Positions 30,343-41,287 of a stretch of DNA of 64,000 nt are shown piece after piece (the stretch's first letter is position 1; the number at the start of each line of letters is the position of its first letter). The position numbers and the translations under genes were made by a program. The stretch lies in assembly GCA_963965975.1 (NCBI GenBank), contig OZ014422.1, positions 124,001 to 188,000 of the forward strand, given 5' to 3'. The notes beneath the pieces were generated by a model. That model did not search any database and had not been told where the DNA came from. It saw nothing but the letters and a program-made list of their open reading frames with translations. The DNA comes from Xestospongia bergquistia. Its lineage: Eukaryota; Porifera; Demospongiae; Haplosclerida; Petrosiidae.

Positions 30343-30594
30343 CTATCTAATCAACACTGTATCTAATGACTTACATCTGTAGTGTGTAGGCCAATTTAAT
30401 CTCTCTAATTCACCTTTCTTTGATCCTGGACCCAATAATACAAACAGTGGGCCTAATATAAAAACTAGTAATAAACAATAAATAATAAAGATTTATAACA
30501 TACCTACTATAGCCATTACTGATGAGACGAAAAGAACAGGCTGTACTTCCCAGGCCATTTTAAGCCAGTTCCAAGTACCTTTAATGGCAGCCAT
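30343..30594 (-). CDS. NDUFA3-like small membrane subunit of complex I
   Basis: Two exons (30504-30594, 30343-30452) give 66 residues: MAAIKGTWNWLKMAWEVQPV, one hydrophobic helix (LFVSSVMAIVGPLFVLL), then GPGSKKGELERLNWPTHYR. Small size, the AW-x4-PVL-x2-S start and a single helix ending in Pro resemble NDUFA3, an accessory complex I subunit of the mitochondrial inner membrane. The tail does not match well. A GTAAGT inside the last exon could be a donor leading to an unseen 3' exon. It could also be another single-pass mitochondrial protein. Confidence 0.45.
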
Positions 30595-30610
30595 TTTTTA
30601 CAACAAAATT

Positions 30611-30926
30611 TTAATTAAAAGTTGCCAATAGCAACGTATAGAAAAACATGGCTACCACTCAACAACCAGATTAATTAATAGTACCTGGTATACCAGGCGA
30701 GGCTAGTGACTTCTATGTTGGATCAACTAGCCATGTTATTAGTAATCTCAATGTAGATGCAATGATAGAGAAACTACTCTCTTATAAACGAACTGGAAAG
30801 CAGCAGCTGTTAGTACTAATTAACACATTGTTTTAACCCGTTTGCCGATAAGTAACTAAAACAATATCTATTGTGTAATAAAGATTTTGTATTGTTTTAG
30901 CTGCAAGGGACTATCCTGTGCATTTT
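30611..30926 (+). pseudogene. Broken partial duplicate of the PP1-like phosphatase
   Basis: The 5' flank, first exon and X-box of the PP1-like gene at 32.6 kb are repeated here with few changes. The copy has an early in-frame stop (CCAGATTAATTAA in place of CCAGATGATTTAA). It lacks 9 bp at the exon 1 donor, and a deletion then joins the first intron directly to the end of the third exon and the short intron of the intact gene (about 33337-33405). The match stops soon after GGGACTATCCTGTGCAT. It cannot encode the phosphatase. Confidence 0.88.
30621..30635. promoter_or_regulatory. RFX X-box motif (pseudogene/NDUFA3-like side)
   Basis: GTTGCCAATAGCAAC fits the X-box pattern GTNRCC-N(0-3)-RGYAAC exactly. 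It lies between the NDUFA3-like ATG (30594) and the pseudogene ATG (30648), and is identical to the copy at 32643. Confidence 0.5.
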
Positions 30927-32640
30927 AATACATGACATTGTAATATCATAGTGTTAACAGATGAAATCTATAATTTTTTCTTACTATCTTTTTCAAACTT
31001 GACCAGCAAAAATGAACAGCAAATACATGTAAATGTATTTATTTCATAAATAAAAAGTAACATGAAAAACAATGTTATTAATTTCACATTAAAGTATAGT
31101 GTTTCTTTACGGGCTACCTAGACACTTAAAAATATAAATAATGTATAATTAATGATACTGAAATATCTTACATATCATGTCTTTAATTTTTTTACTAGAT
31201 TCTCAGTATCGCATCTAACAAACCAGTCAAACAATTAAAAATTATTGTCTGAAAAAAAATGTATACTAATAATACTTTATGAAATTTTCTTTTTTAAGTT
31301 TATAATACCAATTGCATGAATATTTTGTATATACCATACAACTTATCAACTTTGTGGAATGTTCTCTATGACAGACTGAGGACCAGTCATTCCTTCCCAG
31401 TAGTAATAGATGTAAGATTAAAAAACAAAACAAAAAACCTTGTGTGTTGCCCAAACGATCCCTTTTTTGTTGTTGTTGTTGTTATTGTTGCTATGATGTC
31501 TGGCCATTTTGTATCATAGTTAAACTTCCATATATCCAGTAATTTTTTACAATAATGCAATAATTAAAAATAGTCTATGGAGAGATGATGGGACTTAACA
31601 AAACTTATTGTCTTAATTTTTAAAATTAGATTCTCAATATCAGACTGACCAGTTTTACTGACAAGTAATTTTACAAGAAGTTTATAAAAAAACAAAAAAA
31701 AACCCTTGTGTGTTGCCCAAACGATTCCTACTCGCTCACCCACTCAGGCTTCCACTTAGGCTCCAGGATTCCCTGCTATTGCTAGCTGGGACCGCCACCT
31801 GGCTTGGTAACCCTCGTCTTCGCGAGGTAATCCTGGCTGGAGCGTCGCCCTAACTTAAAACCAGCCGTACGGGATTCCAGCTCTTAGGGAATGTCGCATT
31901 CAGGAACCGGGAACCACAAATACACCAGCCTCATCTCGTTTAAAGGGAGACTACCAGCCCTATCCTAGTCGGCCTTTCGGATACTCCGTAGAGTATGCTG
32001 GTAACCATCTCAGAGGTCTGATGCATTGCAGAACGCTGGCCCACAACACACTGGCACTCATGACTGTTTTGGTTTGCTTTTATATGTACTTACGATTTTG
32101 TCTTCAGTCTCTTGTGGGGCGCTATTGTGTCGATAATGAATCTCATTAACGGCAACTATGAATATGATTACTGGTATCAATGATCAATGAACTAAAGACT
32201 TATAATAACGAAAACTAAAACTATACTTTTATGGACCAAGAATAAAACTAATCCAACTTAAGCAAACTACAGCAACACTACTAATTATAATAATTTTTAT
32301 CATATTTTAATTTTATAGGAGCTTAAAAATAAAAATCCTTACCTAAACACTTGTCATTATCTTTTGTTTCTTCTATCTAATTTATAACAGCTCTTTTAGT
32401 TCTTCAAGTGCTCCAGACAAGTATATTGGATAACTTTCTGCAGCTAATGGCTGTTGACTTACCTTGTTGTAGCCATGATTAGTTAATTATAGAGGGTCAA
32501 CCTAAGACTGTTTATGTAACAGTTACAATGTACATTCATAACTGTATCAATTTTTATAGTAAGTGGTGCCATAACTTTTGAATAGCCCTAATAATTATAC
32601 CTTCATTTTTTATAACAAAAATTAATTTAATGAAAATTAA
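30927..32640. other. Intergenic stretch with GC-rich repetitive block
   Basis: No gene is supported. About 31195-31460 and 31627-31730 share degenerate pieces: GATTCTCAGTATC-like sequence, and an A-rich tract followed by CTTGTGTGTTGCCCAAACGA. From about 31730 to 32060 the sequence is distinctly GC-richer than the rest of the window, contains the hairpin CCTCGTCTTCGCGAGG, and has no long ORF. On the minus strand the block runs into the shared TCGTTTGGGCAACACACAAG then a T-rich tract. It is likely an inserted repetitive element (SINE-like or a retroelement fragment); class unknown. Confidence 0.5.
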
Positions 32641-32642
32641 TG

Positions 32643-32657
32643 GTTGCCAATAGCAAC
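32643..32657. promoter_or_regulatory. RFX X-box motif upstream of PP1-like gene
   Basis: GTTGCCAATAGCAAC, a perfect fit to the X-box consensus bound by RFX factors, ends 12 bp before the ATG. In animals such sites mark ciliary and RFX-regulated genes; regulation here is inferred. Confidence 0.5.
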
Positions 32658-32669
32658 GTATAGAAAAAC

Positions 32670-34027
32670 ATGGCTACCACTCAACAACCAGATGATTTAA
32701 TAGTACCTGGTATACCAGGCGAGGCTATCGACTTTTCTGTTGGATCAACTAGCCACGTTATTAGTAATCTCAATGTAGATGCAATGATAGAGAAACTACT
32801 CTCTTATAAACAAACTGGAAAGCAGGTTAGACAGCAGCTGTTAGTACTAATTAACACATATTATATAGATCATGTTGGCTGAGAGTCAAATACGACAGCT
32901 GTGTGCAAAGGCTAGAGACCAATTTCTCTCTCAAGAAACACTGCTTGAGATACCAGCACCAGTAAAAATATTTGGTGATATACATGGACAGTACAGTGAC
33001 TTGCTTCGACATTTCGATAAAGTTGGATATCCTCCTGATGTTAACTATTTATTTTTAGGAGATTATGTGGATCGGTTAGTGAGTAGCATATTATAACATT
33101 TACTGCTCTTTACATAACAGAGGTAAATTGTCCCTGGAGACCATTTGTCTAGTACTTGCTTACAAAGTAAAATATCCAGAGAACGTTTTTCTATTACGTG
33201 GAAATCATGAATGTGCCAGCATCAATAGGTATTTATTATTATTGTTTATTACTTTATTATAATAATAGGATCTATGGTTTCTATGATGAATGTAAGCGAC
33301 GTTATAGCATCAAACTTTGGAAAACATTCATTGATTGTTTTAACTGTTTGCCAATAGGTAGCTAAAACAATAGCTATTGTATAATAAAGATCTTGTATTG
33401 TTTTAGCTGCAATAGTTGAAGGGACTATCCTATGTATGCATGGAGGTTTATCACCCGATCTCAATGATTTAGATATGGTACTACATCATTATGTATTGTG
33501 ATCAAGTAACTCTGCTAAGATTTCAGATATTGAAAGACCACTTGATGTTCCTGATGAAGGCCTAGTCTGTGATCTTTTGTGGTCAGATCCAGACGAGGTT
33601 GGCCCTAACTAATGACATTTTAATTATACTTAATTATAGGATATTAATGGATGGGGTATTAATGATAGAGGTGTGTCCTATACATTTGGAGCAGACATTG
33701 TAAAAGATTTCTTGAAGAAACATGATCTTAGTCTAATATGTAGAGCACATCAAGTGGTTGAAGATGGCTATAAGTTCTTCCAAAAAAGACACGTTAGTTG
33801 ATAACATCTTATGACATCACTATTACATCATTGTTAGCTGGTAACACTGTTTAGTGCACCAGGTTATTGTGGAGAATTTGATAATGCAGGAGCTATTTTA
33901 AATGTACAGGAAAACTTGATGTGCTCTTTCTCTATTCTTCGTGTAAGTCCACAATACATATTATTATAATTTGTCCTGATATTTTAAATAGCCCTCAACT
34001 CAACCTGATATACAGCTATATAAATAA
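32670..34027 (+). CDS. PP1-like Ser/Thr protein phosphatase catalytic subunit
   Basis: About eight exons. The N-terminal extension ([20 protein letters not shown] and on) is unlike PP1. The PPP core then follows PP1 closely: [110 protein letters not shown] and [16 protein letters not shown]. All metal-binding and catalytic motifs (GDxHG, GDxVDRG, GNHE) are intact. The tail after MCSFSILR is short and divergent ([11 protein letters not shown], stop 34025-34027). Divergent ends around a conserved core suggest a PP1 paralogue with its own targeting. Introns are tiny, one about 44 nt. A broken copy lies 2 kb upstream. Confidence 0.92.
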
Positions 34028-34161
34028 AAATAACATCGTGACATCATTATTATCGTAGTTATTATTATTTTTATATTCAGCTATGTCATCAAATATTATA
34101 ATTAAAATTAACATCCTGTATCATTTAATTAATAATTTAGCTATGTTGGCTTTCTTCGATA

Positions 34162-34829
34162 ATGATAACAAATCTACCAACAAGTTGTAATATCGGCTCG
34201 TACGATTATGACAGCATTGATGAAAGTAAGTGATAATACGACGTGTTATAAAAACTAGATTCTTGACTTCATCTTATTGTTTACAGAAGACCCTTTGCTT
34301 CAACCTTCAACACCCCCCCCTTCATACAATACTATCATTAAATCAGATCCAGTTCCACCCACATACCAGCAGATAACAAGACCACAGGTTAGACAAGGAT
34401 ATTGCTATTATAATATTACAATCAATATTATAGTATGATCGTGTACTTGGACCTCCATCAACTCCACCCACTAATGAACCTAAACAATACACATCTTTAG
34501 CTGCTATTGTTTTCTTTTGTTGTTGTTGTTGTTCTCCATTTTCATGTATTGCACTCTATTATTCTGCTAGAGTAAGTCCATAATGTTAATAATAACAATT
34601 ATGATAATAATGTCATCATCTCTTGTTAAAGGTTCAAGAACATTTAAGAAATGGTGACATTACAAATGCACGTAAAGCATCAAAGAAAACTCGTTGTTTT
34701 GCAACATTGGCACTAATTGTAGGGTTATTAACACTATTTGTTGTTGTCATTGCAAGCTTTGCTCTATGTGAACATTTTGATGAATGTTCAAATACTCTAA
34801 AAATCAAAATCAAACACGTCCACATATAA
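34162..34829 (+). CDS. CD225/dispanin family two-helix membrane protein
   Basis: Four exons (34162-34225, 34287-34387, 34434-34571, 34632-34829) give 166 residues. A Pro-rich cytosolic N terminus (PSTPPPSYNTI, PVPPTYQQITRPQ) contains PPxY-like motifs. A first hydrophobic segment rich in Cys follows (SLAAIVFFCCCCCSPFSCIA), then the family's hallmark loop ALYYSARVQEHLRNGDITNA with RKASKKTR, and a second helix (LALIVGLLTLFVVVIASFAL). This is the CD225 layout shared by IFITM, PRRT2 and SynDIG proteins, which sit in plasma or endosomal membranes. The Cys cluster suggests palmitoylation. The PPxY motifs suggest WW-domain ubiquitin ligase binding. An upstream 5' exon cannot be excluded. It follows the phosphatase gene by 134 bp on the same strand. 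Confidence 0.8.
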
Positions 34830-34911
34830 TTACTACATTAATTGTTGTATTATATACTATATTAATTACTATATTAATTTTATGCTATATTTTCAAAAAA
34901 GCTTAAAATGT

Positions 34912-35774
34912 TTATATAATTCTTATAGTTTGAAATTCAGTAATAGCTAAAAGACTAAAACAGAGCACAGCTGATGAACCAAATACTACATTAACTGATC
35001 CACCAAATTGTGCTAACACAGCATTAGGAAATAAGTAAAGAATTAAACTAATTACTGTATAACGAAAGGGAGTACTCTTCCATAGACAATACAAGAATTT
35101 AATATGACCAGGTACAGAACCAAGCAAGCAGATTAACTCCAAACAGCGTACTATAACAAACAAACAATATATGCTATTATCTAAAGTAATATACGTACAA
35201 GCTGTAAAAGATGTTGTCAGGTCTTCAGTTATTCCCTCCATTGCTTTCACAAACAAAGTTATTGAGGATAACACCAGAGATGGAGCTAAAAAGAGGCCTG
35301 ATGTTCGAGGAATAACTACACCATCTTCCTGAGCAAGTAACATCACACAAGAAGCCAGTGAGATGACGATAGCTTTGTCCAAATGAATAGGTATATGAAC
35401 TGATACGGCTAATACAAATGATAACAGACAACTAATATTACATATAATGGGGAGAAATGGACGACCTCCTTCAATAATTATCTAATAAACACAGATAATT
35501 AATATAATTAAATTATTTTAAATAACTTACTGATTTCAATTTTGTACTTACTGCAATACTTACAAAGATAGCTACATACATAATACCACTGGGTATTGGA
35601 ACAGAGTCTATTAATAATGAATTATTAAGAGAAATATTAAGGAGACTAACCAGCAATATGAGATGGAAGAGACATCCATTCTGAAGTAATTGTAACAAAA
35701 CAAAGAATCACCATAACAACAAACCTAATAATAATAATAATAATAACAATAATAATAATAATAATAATAATAAC

Positions 35775-35806
<32 letters not shown>

Positions 35807-35903
35807 TAACAACAACAATAATAATAATAATATTACTTTATGATAATATAATATAATAATAATAATAATAATAATAATATACTAGTTTATAATAATAATA
35901 ATA

Positions 35904-35947
<44 letters not shown>

Positions 35948-38900
35948 ATACTCACATTAGTCTCTCAAACCATACATTTGATCCAGTTGTTTTGAGATAT
36001 ATCAATGATAACATAAACCCAATACACATTCCATTTAGTCCATATAAACAGCCAATATACGACAAGGGAGGATGATGAGCTAACTATGATGTCATAATGA
36101 ATACATTAACCACACCCACTCATTAGTTACCATTACTGATACAAGTACTCCTAGTGAAGACCCCAATAGCGATCCAGCTGCCTGTATTGTTGCCACAGGA
36201 AGACATGTTTTGAGAGAGATACTGGCAACAGTCAATGAAGCATATAATATGACAACCCATTTTATAATAGTGCTCCTATTAACAAAGAATTAATTATTAT
36301 ATAATTAGTAGATATACCCACTCACCAGGCAATTAACGTAATTTGCTCTGATGTAATAGTCTGTCCCAAATATTTATTGACATCAGTATGATGTAATAAG
36401 ATCATGGTGATTGCTTTACTGACCTAATATATAACCAAGTGATGATTTCTATACAAAATATACTGCACCTCAAAAGGATCAAACTCAGGTTGTAGTAACC
36501 ATAGCAACACAGCAATAAAGAACAATGATGGAGGTAGTATATGTGAGGCCTTTTGAGAAGGTGTTTCTTTTACACGATGTAAGAATTGTTTCACCGTAAA
36601 CCCAGTTAGTATGCATACTAATGCTACAAGATATGATGATGACAGTTCTAAGGAGAAATTACTAACCTGCTAAATCGGGAGTTGAGGGGGGACGATGTGT
36701 TATAGCTGACAAGAGTGGACTTGCAATACTTTGAACACAAAAGGACAAACCCACGGCTACCAACCCACACAATGTCATCAGCTAATTAAAAATAAAATTA
36801 ATTATTAATGGAGGGGCATACTTACAAGTCTCAGCGATAGAGTGTCAGATGTTGTTAGTTTTAAAAATGATAAACTTAAAACCAGAGAACCTCCCAATGA
36901 GAGGAGGAATGAATTTGATGAATACAATGGCATGGGTAAGAATTGAGACAACTTGATACCATGAAGACAAACACATAATATAGTCAGGGGTAATGGAAGT
37001 CGTCCAACTCGATGTAATCTAACGAACAAAGACAGTGGACCAAGTAATATCTCTTGACAAGACATGATCTTACCGAAGGCATAACACAATAGCTGCTATT
37101 CCAGTCATTAAGAGAAGACTTAAATGATATAAACCATCACTATTTAACACAAACTCACAACCTACAAATACTAAAGAGAATTAATAATTACTTGACCACA
37201 CCCCTATTATATAACTCACAGGCATGGTACGTAGGCCACAGTAAAGTGAGATCCTTTCTCCAACCCAACAATATGAAAAGAGAAAGGAGAGATAACAAGA
37301 GTAGAACTAACTGTACACCACTCAAAGGAACAGAGAGTAATGAAAAGGAATATCTAAGAACAACTACAATAGAATTAAGGCAGTGAATGGACAAAATATT
37401 TACGATATATTCCAAGGAAGTTCAAGAGCAGCTGCTAAATATAATAATGCAGAAAGTGTTGCTAATACAATAGATAACAATGATGGTTTTTGATCTTCAT
37501 TATCTAAAGATGATGTTAGTCCAAGAAAAGTAAATAGAATAGGAATAGACAGAGTAGGAATATTAGTAGAGGCAGGTTGACGATAAAGGAGGACAGAGAG
37601 AGATCCCTATGAAATTAAGATGATAAATATTAATTATTTATTGCACTTACCATAGTACATATTCCAGTAACCCAACGTAACAAATACACAGCTCTAGGAT
37701 TGACATCACCTATATTGTCACATGACACTAAAATAATATCATGTGACACCTCACATGACTCACCTAACCATCCAAACACACCTTGAGTCTCCAATAATGT
37801 TACCACATAAGTAGGAGCAACAAAAAACAGCTGAGACATCTACAGGAAAACAAGTAAAACATGAAAAACAAGTATTTCAAGTACTAAAAGTTCTTCAGTA
37901 GTTTCAAAAACAATAGTAGCGTGAAGTGCAGAGTAGATAACACCTGGTAATAATATTACTAACAATAGGAATAATAGTCCAATTGTTCTTGGTATGATTA
38001 AACCTAATTAACTTGAGTATGATGACATTGCACATATATGTGGGTGTTACCTTCTCCTGGGGGTGTCCCTGGTTTAATGAAAGAGGATTGTAATGGAACG
38101 ATAAAAAGACTGATCAGTGATATCCTAATAAAATAGATGAATTAATTAGCAAATAATTTAGTAGGGATATACCCAGTAAAAGCTGTAACTAATGGAAGCA
38201 TCTCTTTTCCAAGCAACAATGTTGTGATCCAACTTATCATGACCAGATTTAAAGCAGGAATACCAATAAATAATCCTTTCTCCACTAACTATAAATAAGA
38301 CAATTAATAAATAGAAACAAAATGGAGCTTACTAAATTAATTCGTGGATCTTGTCTTAGGAATTCTTCATTCTGTATCACAGCCCATAAACCTAGATGTT
38401 GCTATGACAACTGGTATGTCATGATGACATCACTTACCAACAACAGCAATAAAAAGATGAAAAATAAAAAACAATGGTATATTGATTACAGAATGCCTAG
38501 ATATATATCGAAATAGAAAGTTAATTAATAGTCATTATATTAACTTACCACATCAATGGAGCCATACAATATATATTGACAACTTGACATAACAATATAC
38601 TTCCTACAATGGTGACCATTTCACTAATGAAGGGGAGGAGTTTCAATACATTAATATAATGATAACTTACAATATATCATAACCTAATGAATGGATTAAT
38701 AAATTGACCATAATACAAAACAGAGCAACTGCTATAAATCTAGTAGGAGATAATTTGATTGGTCAATAACAAAAGTGATTATGTCATACGTTTTTCCACA
38801 TACAACACCCATTAGAATTATACCGGGTAGAAATCCAAGACCACACCTCCAATTATAACGAAATGATCCATCTTTGTACCAATTTGGTATACGCATCTAT

Positions 38901-39000
38901 AAGAAAATGAATAAACAATTAAAACTAACATATATATTGTTGTTGTCCTTACCAAAGGTCGTCTTCCTTCTCTAGGGTCTCTCTCTGCTCTCTGGGCCAT
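34912..39000 (-). CDS. Giant polytopic membrane protein, possibly NEF1-like
   Basis: About 20 exons starting MAQRAERDPREGRRPL (ATG at 38998-39000), then MRIPNWYKDGSFRYNWRCG and a chain of hydrophobic exons to the stop at 34912. Well over fifteen membrane segments are visible, for example FIAVALFCIMVNLLIHSLGY, GLIIPRTIGLLFLLLVILLP, LSALLYLAAALELPW and SLASCVMLLAQEDGVVIP. Total is roughly 900 residues. No transporter signature recognised. The C-terminal CLELICLLGSVPGHIKFLYC plus the preceding MLLAQEDG reminded me of the C-terminal region of the plant NEF1 polytopic family; this rests on memory alone. Function in animals unknown. A long AAT/ATT microsatellite fills one intron. Convergent with the CD225 gene (82 bp between stops). 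Confidence 0.6.
35727..35945. repeat. (AAT)n followed by (ATT)n microsatellite, self-complementary
   Basis: About 160 bp of interrupted AAT repeats run into about 60 bp of ATT repeats in an intron of the polytopic gene. The two arms are reverse complements, so the transcript could form a long hairpin. Confidence 0.9.
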
Positions 39001-39041
39001 GCTGCAAGTCCAGCCACACCTACTGCAACTATTAATATATA

Positions 39042-39053
39042 TGCGCATGCGCA
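39042..39053. promoter_or_regulatory. Perfect NRF1/alpha-PAL palindrome
   Basis: TGCGCATGCGCA, the full NRF1 consensus, lies 42 bp upstream of the ATG of the polytopic gene in otherwise AT-rich DNA. Confidence 0.65.
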
Positions 39054-39163
39054 GTTTTAAGTGTATGAATAATTATAAAAATAAAGTTAAAAAATGAATG
39101 AATAGTTAATTAAACCTCAATGAGAAATAAGAATGACTTCCTTTTCTTTTGTAACACAATTCA

Positions 39164-39849
39164 TTATCCAAAACTGACTTTAAAACAACCACAATTGATC
39201 TCCTTACATTCAGGAGGAGTACACTCACAATGACAACTAAAGCAGTCACATTGAGGACACTATAATAATATTAGTAGCTATGAAATCCAACAAGTTATTA
39301 CACACAGATATTTATATACCTCACAGGAACCACACTGTGGACAACACTGTATCTCCTTACATCTTTCATAAAGAGCAGTACAACAATAACAACTACCAAC
39401 ATTACTCCAAAATAAAGAACATTGCTAAAGAAGTAATCATAATAACAATATTAACACAAGTATTGTCTACTTCTTTTGAAGGACATATTGTATCAAGACA
39501 TGATTTAGAGTTTGGTGTATTACAATCACAGATCTCAGCAAACATTAAACAATGTTTAGTACATCCATCACATTTAATACTTGTACAACACTTCGGTAAC
39601 CAGTGAGGTGTTAAACCACGATTCTAAATTAACAGTAGTGGTCTCAATGATATTAGATACAATATCTTACTGTAAGTAGTTTACGAATACACAAAATAAC
39701 GACCACACCTACTATAAATACCCCTATTATAATTACTACAATTACTGCTAGAGGTATCAGTAATTTATTTGCAGATGATGTAGTTGGCTATAAAAATAAG
39801 AAATTAATTATTATAATAAAAATAATAATAAACTTACAGATGCCTCCAT
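39164..39849 (-). CDS. Small Cys-rich single-pass membrane protein
   Basis: Five exons joined in frame. The very short N terminus (MEASPTTSSANK) is followed by one membrane helix (LLIPLAVIVVIIIGVFIVGV VVIL). Then comes a tail of about 115 residues with more than 25 Cys in short clusters: PKCCTSIKCDGCTKHC, EICDCN, CLDTICPS, GSCYCCTALYERC, CCPQCGSCE and CPQCDCFSCHCECTPPECKE, ending VSFG before the stop at 39164-39166. The Cys pattern fits no domain I know. It could bind zinc in the cytosol, be palmitoylated, or be disulfide-bonded outside, depending on orientation. The gene is head-to-head with ROMO1, 103 bp apart. Confidence 0.7.
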
Positions 39850-39898
39850 CTTCCCTTGTATTTCAGTTACCACAGCAACACTAACCACACCCACAGTG

Positions 39899-39904
39899 CA
39901 CGTG
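39899..39904. promoter_or_regulatory. CACGTG E-box in the ROMO1 divergent promoter
   Basis: Palindromic E-box located about midway between the two divergent ATGs at 39849 and 39953. Confidence 0.45.
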
Positions 39905-39952
39905 GTTCTTATTCTTGGTCTTTCTCTCAGATCACTCAGCAGCTACAAGATT

Positions 39953-40189
39953 ATGCCAGTACGACAAAGTGGTGGAGGAGGAGGTGGTCGATGTTTTGAT
40001 CGTATTAAATTTGGTTTTTTGTTAGGGGCCACAGTAGGAGCTAGTGTTGGAGCATTATATGGAGCATATGCTGGTATAAGATTTGGACTACGTGGTCGAG
40101 AACTGTTTAGTAATTTAGGGAAAGCTATATTACAAACTGGTGGGACATTTGGTGTCTTTATGGCAGTTGGGAGTGGTATACGATGTTGA
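39953..40189 (+). CDS. ROMO1: ROMO1 (reactive oxygen species modulator 1)
   Basis: One exon of 78 residues starting MPVRQSGGGGGGRCFDRIKF. The conserved CFDRIKFGFLLGATVG, the glycine-rich helix GALYGAYAGIRFGLRGREL and the C-terminal GGTFGVFMAVGSGIRC are diagnostic. ROMO1 is a small mitochondrial inner-membrane protein linked to the TIM22/TIM23 machinery, cristae and ROS levels. An in-frame ATG at 39896 would add 19 residues (HVVLILGLSLRSLSSYKI), but the family starts with MPV, so 39953 is chosen. Antisense ORFs here are shadows. Confidence 0.95.
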   Translation: MPVRQSGGGGGGRCFDRIKFGFLLGATVGASVGALYGAYAGIRFGLRGRELFSNLGKAILQTGGTFGVFMAVGSGIRC

Positions 40190-40279
40190 ATGACAATTAT
40201 TATTTTATCAATTTTTGATTTGTCCTTATAAACAAACTTTATATCTTCAAAAAAAATCATAAATGTCCTTTAATACACT

Positions 40280-41122
<843 letters not shown>

Positions 41123-41276
41123 GACTCTCTAAATATCTCTTTAGAGAGACTAGATCTTAACTCTAAAGAAAGAGATAAAGAAAATAAAGGAAGATGGAAG
41201 AAGATACAACGTACTTTACCTCTTGCTGAATGTATCCCACCTTGCACTAAAGAAAAGGCGTGGCTAAACGAATACC

Positions 41277-41282
41277 CACGTG
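41277..41282. promoter_or_regulatory. CACGTG E-box adjoining the NOL10 start
   Basis: E-box six bases before the NOL10 ATG, in the shared RPL10/NOL10 promoter. Confidence 0.5.
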
Positions 41283-41287
41283 GTACA

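Noticed and set aside
31731-32060. Possible 5S, tRNA or other known structural RNA
   Set aside because: No match to the conserved 5S core or to tRNA A/B boxes that I could see; kept only as an unclassified GC-rich element.
39943-40260. Minus-strand 105-residue ORF opposite ROMO1
   Set aside because: Shadow of the Gly-rich ROMO1 frame; composition is its complement.
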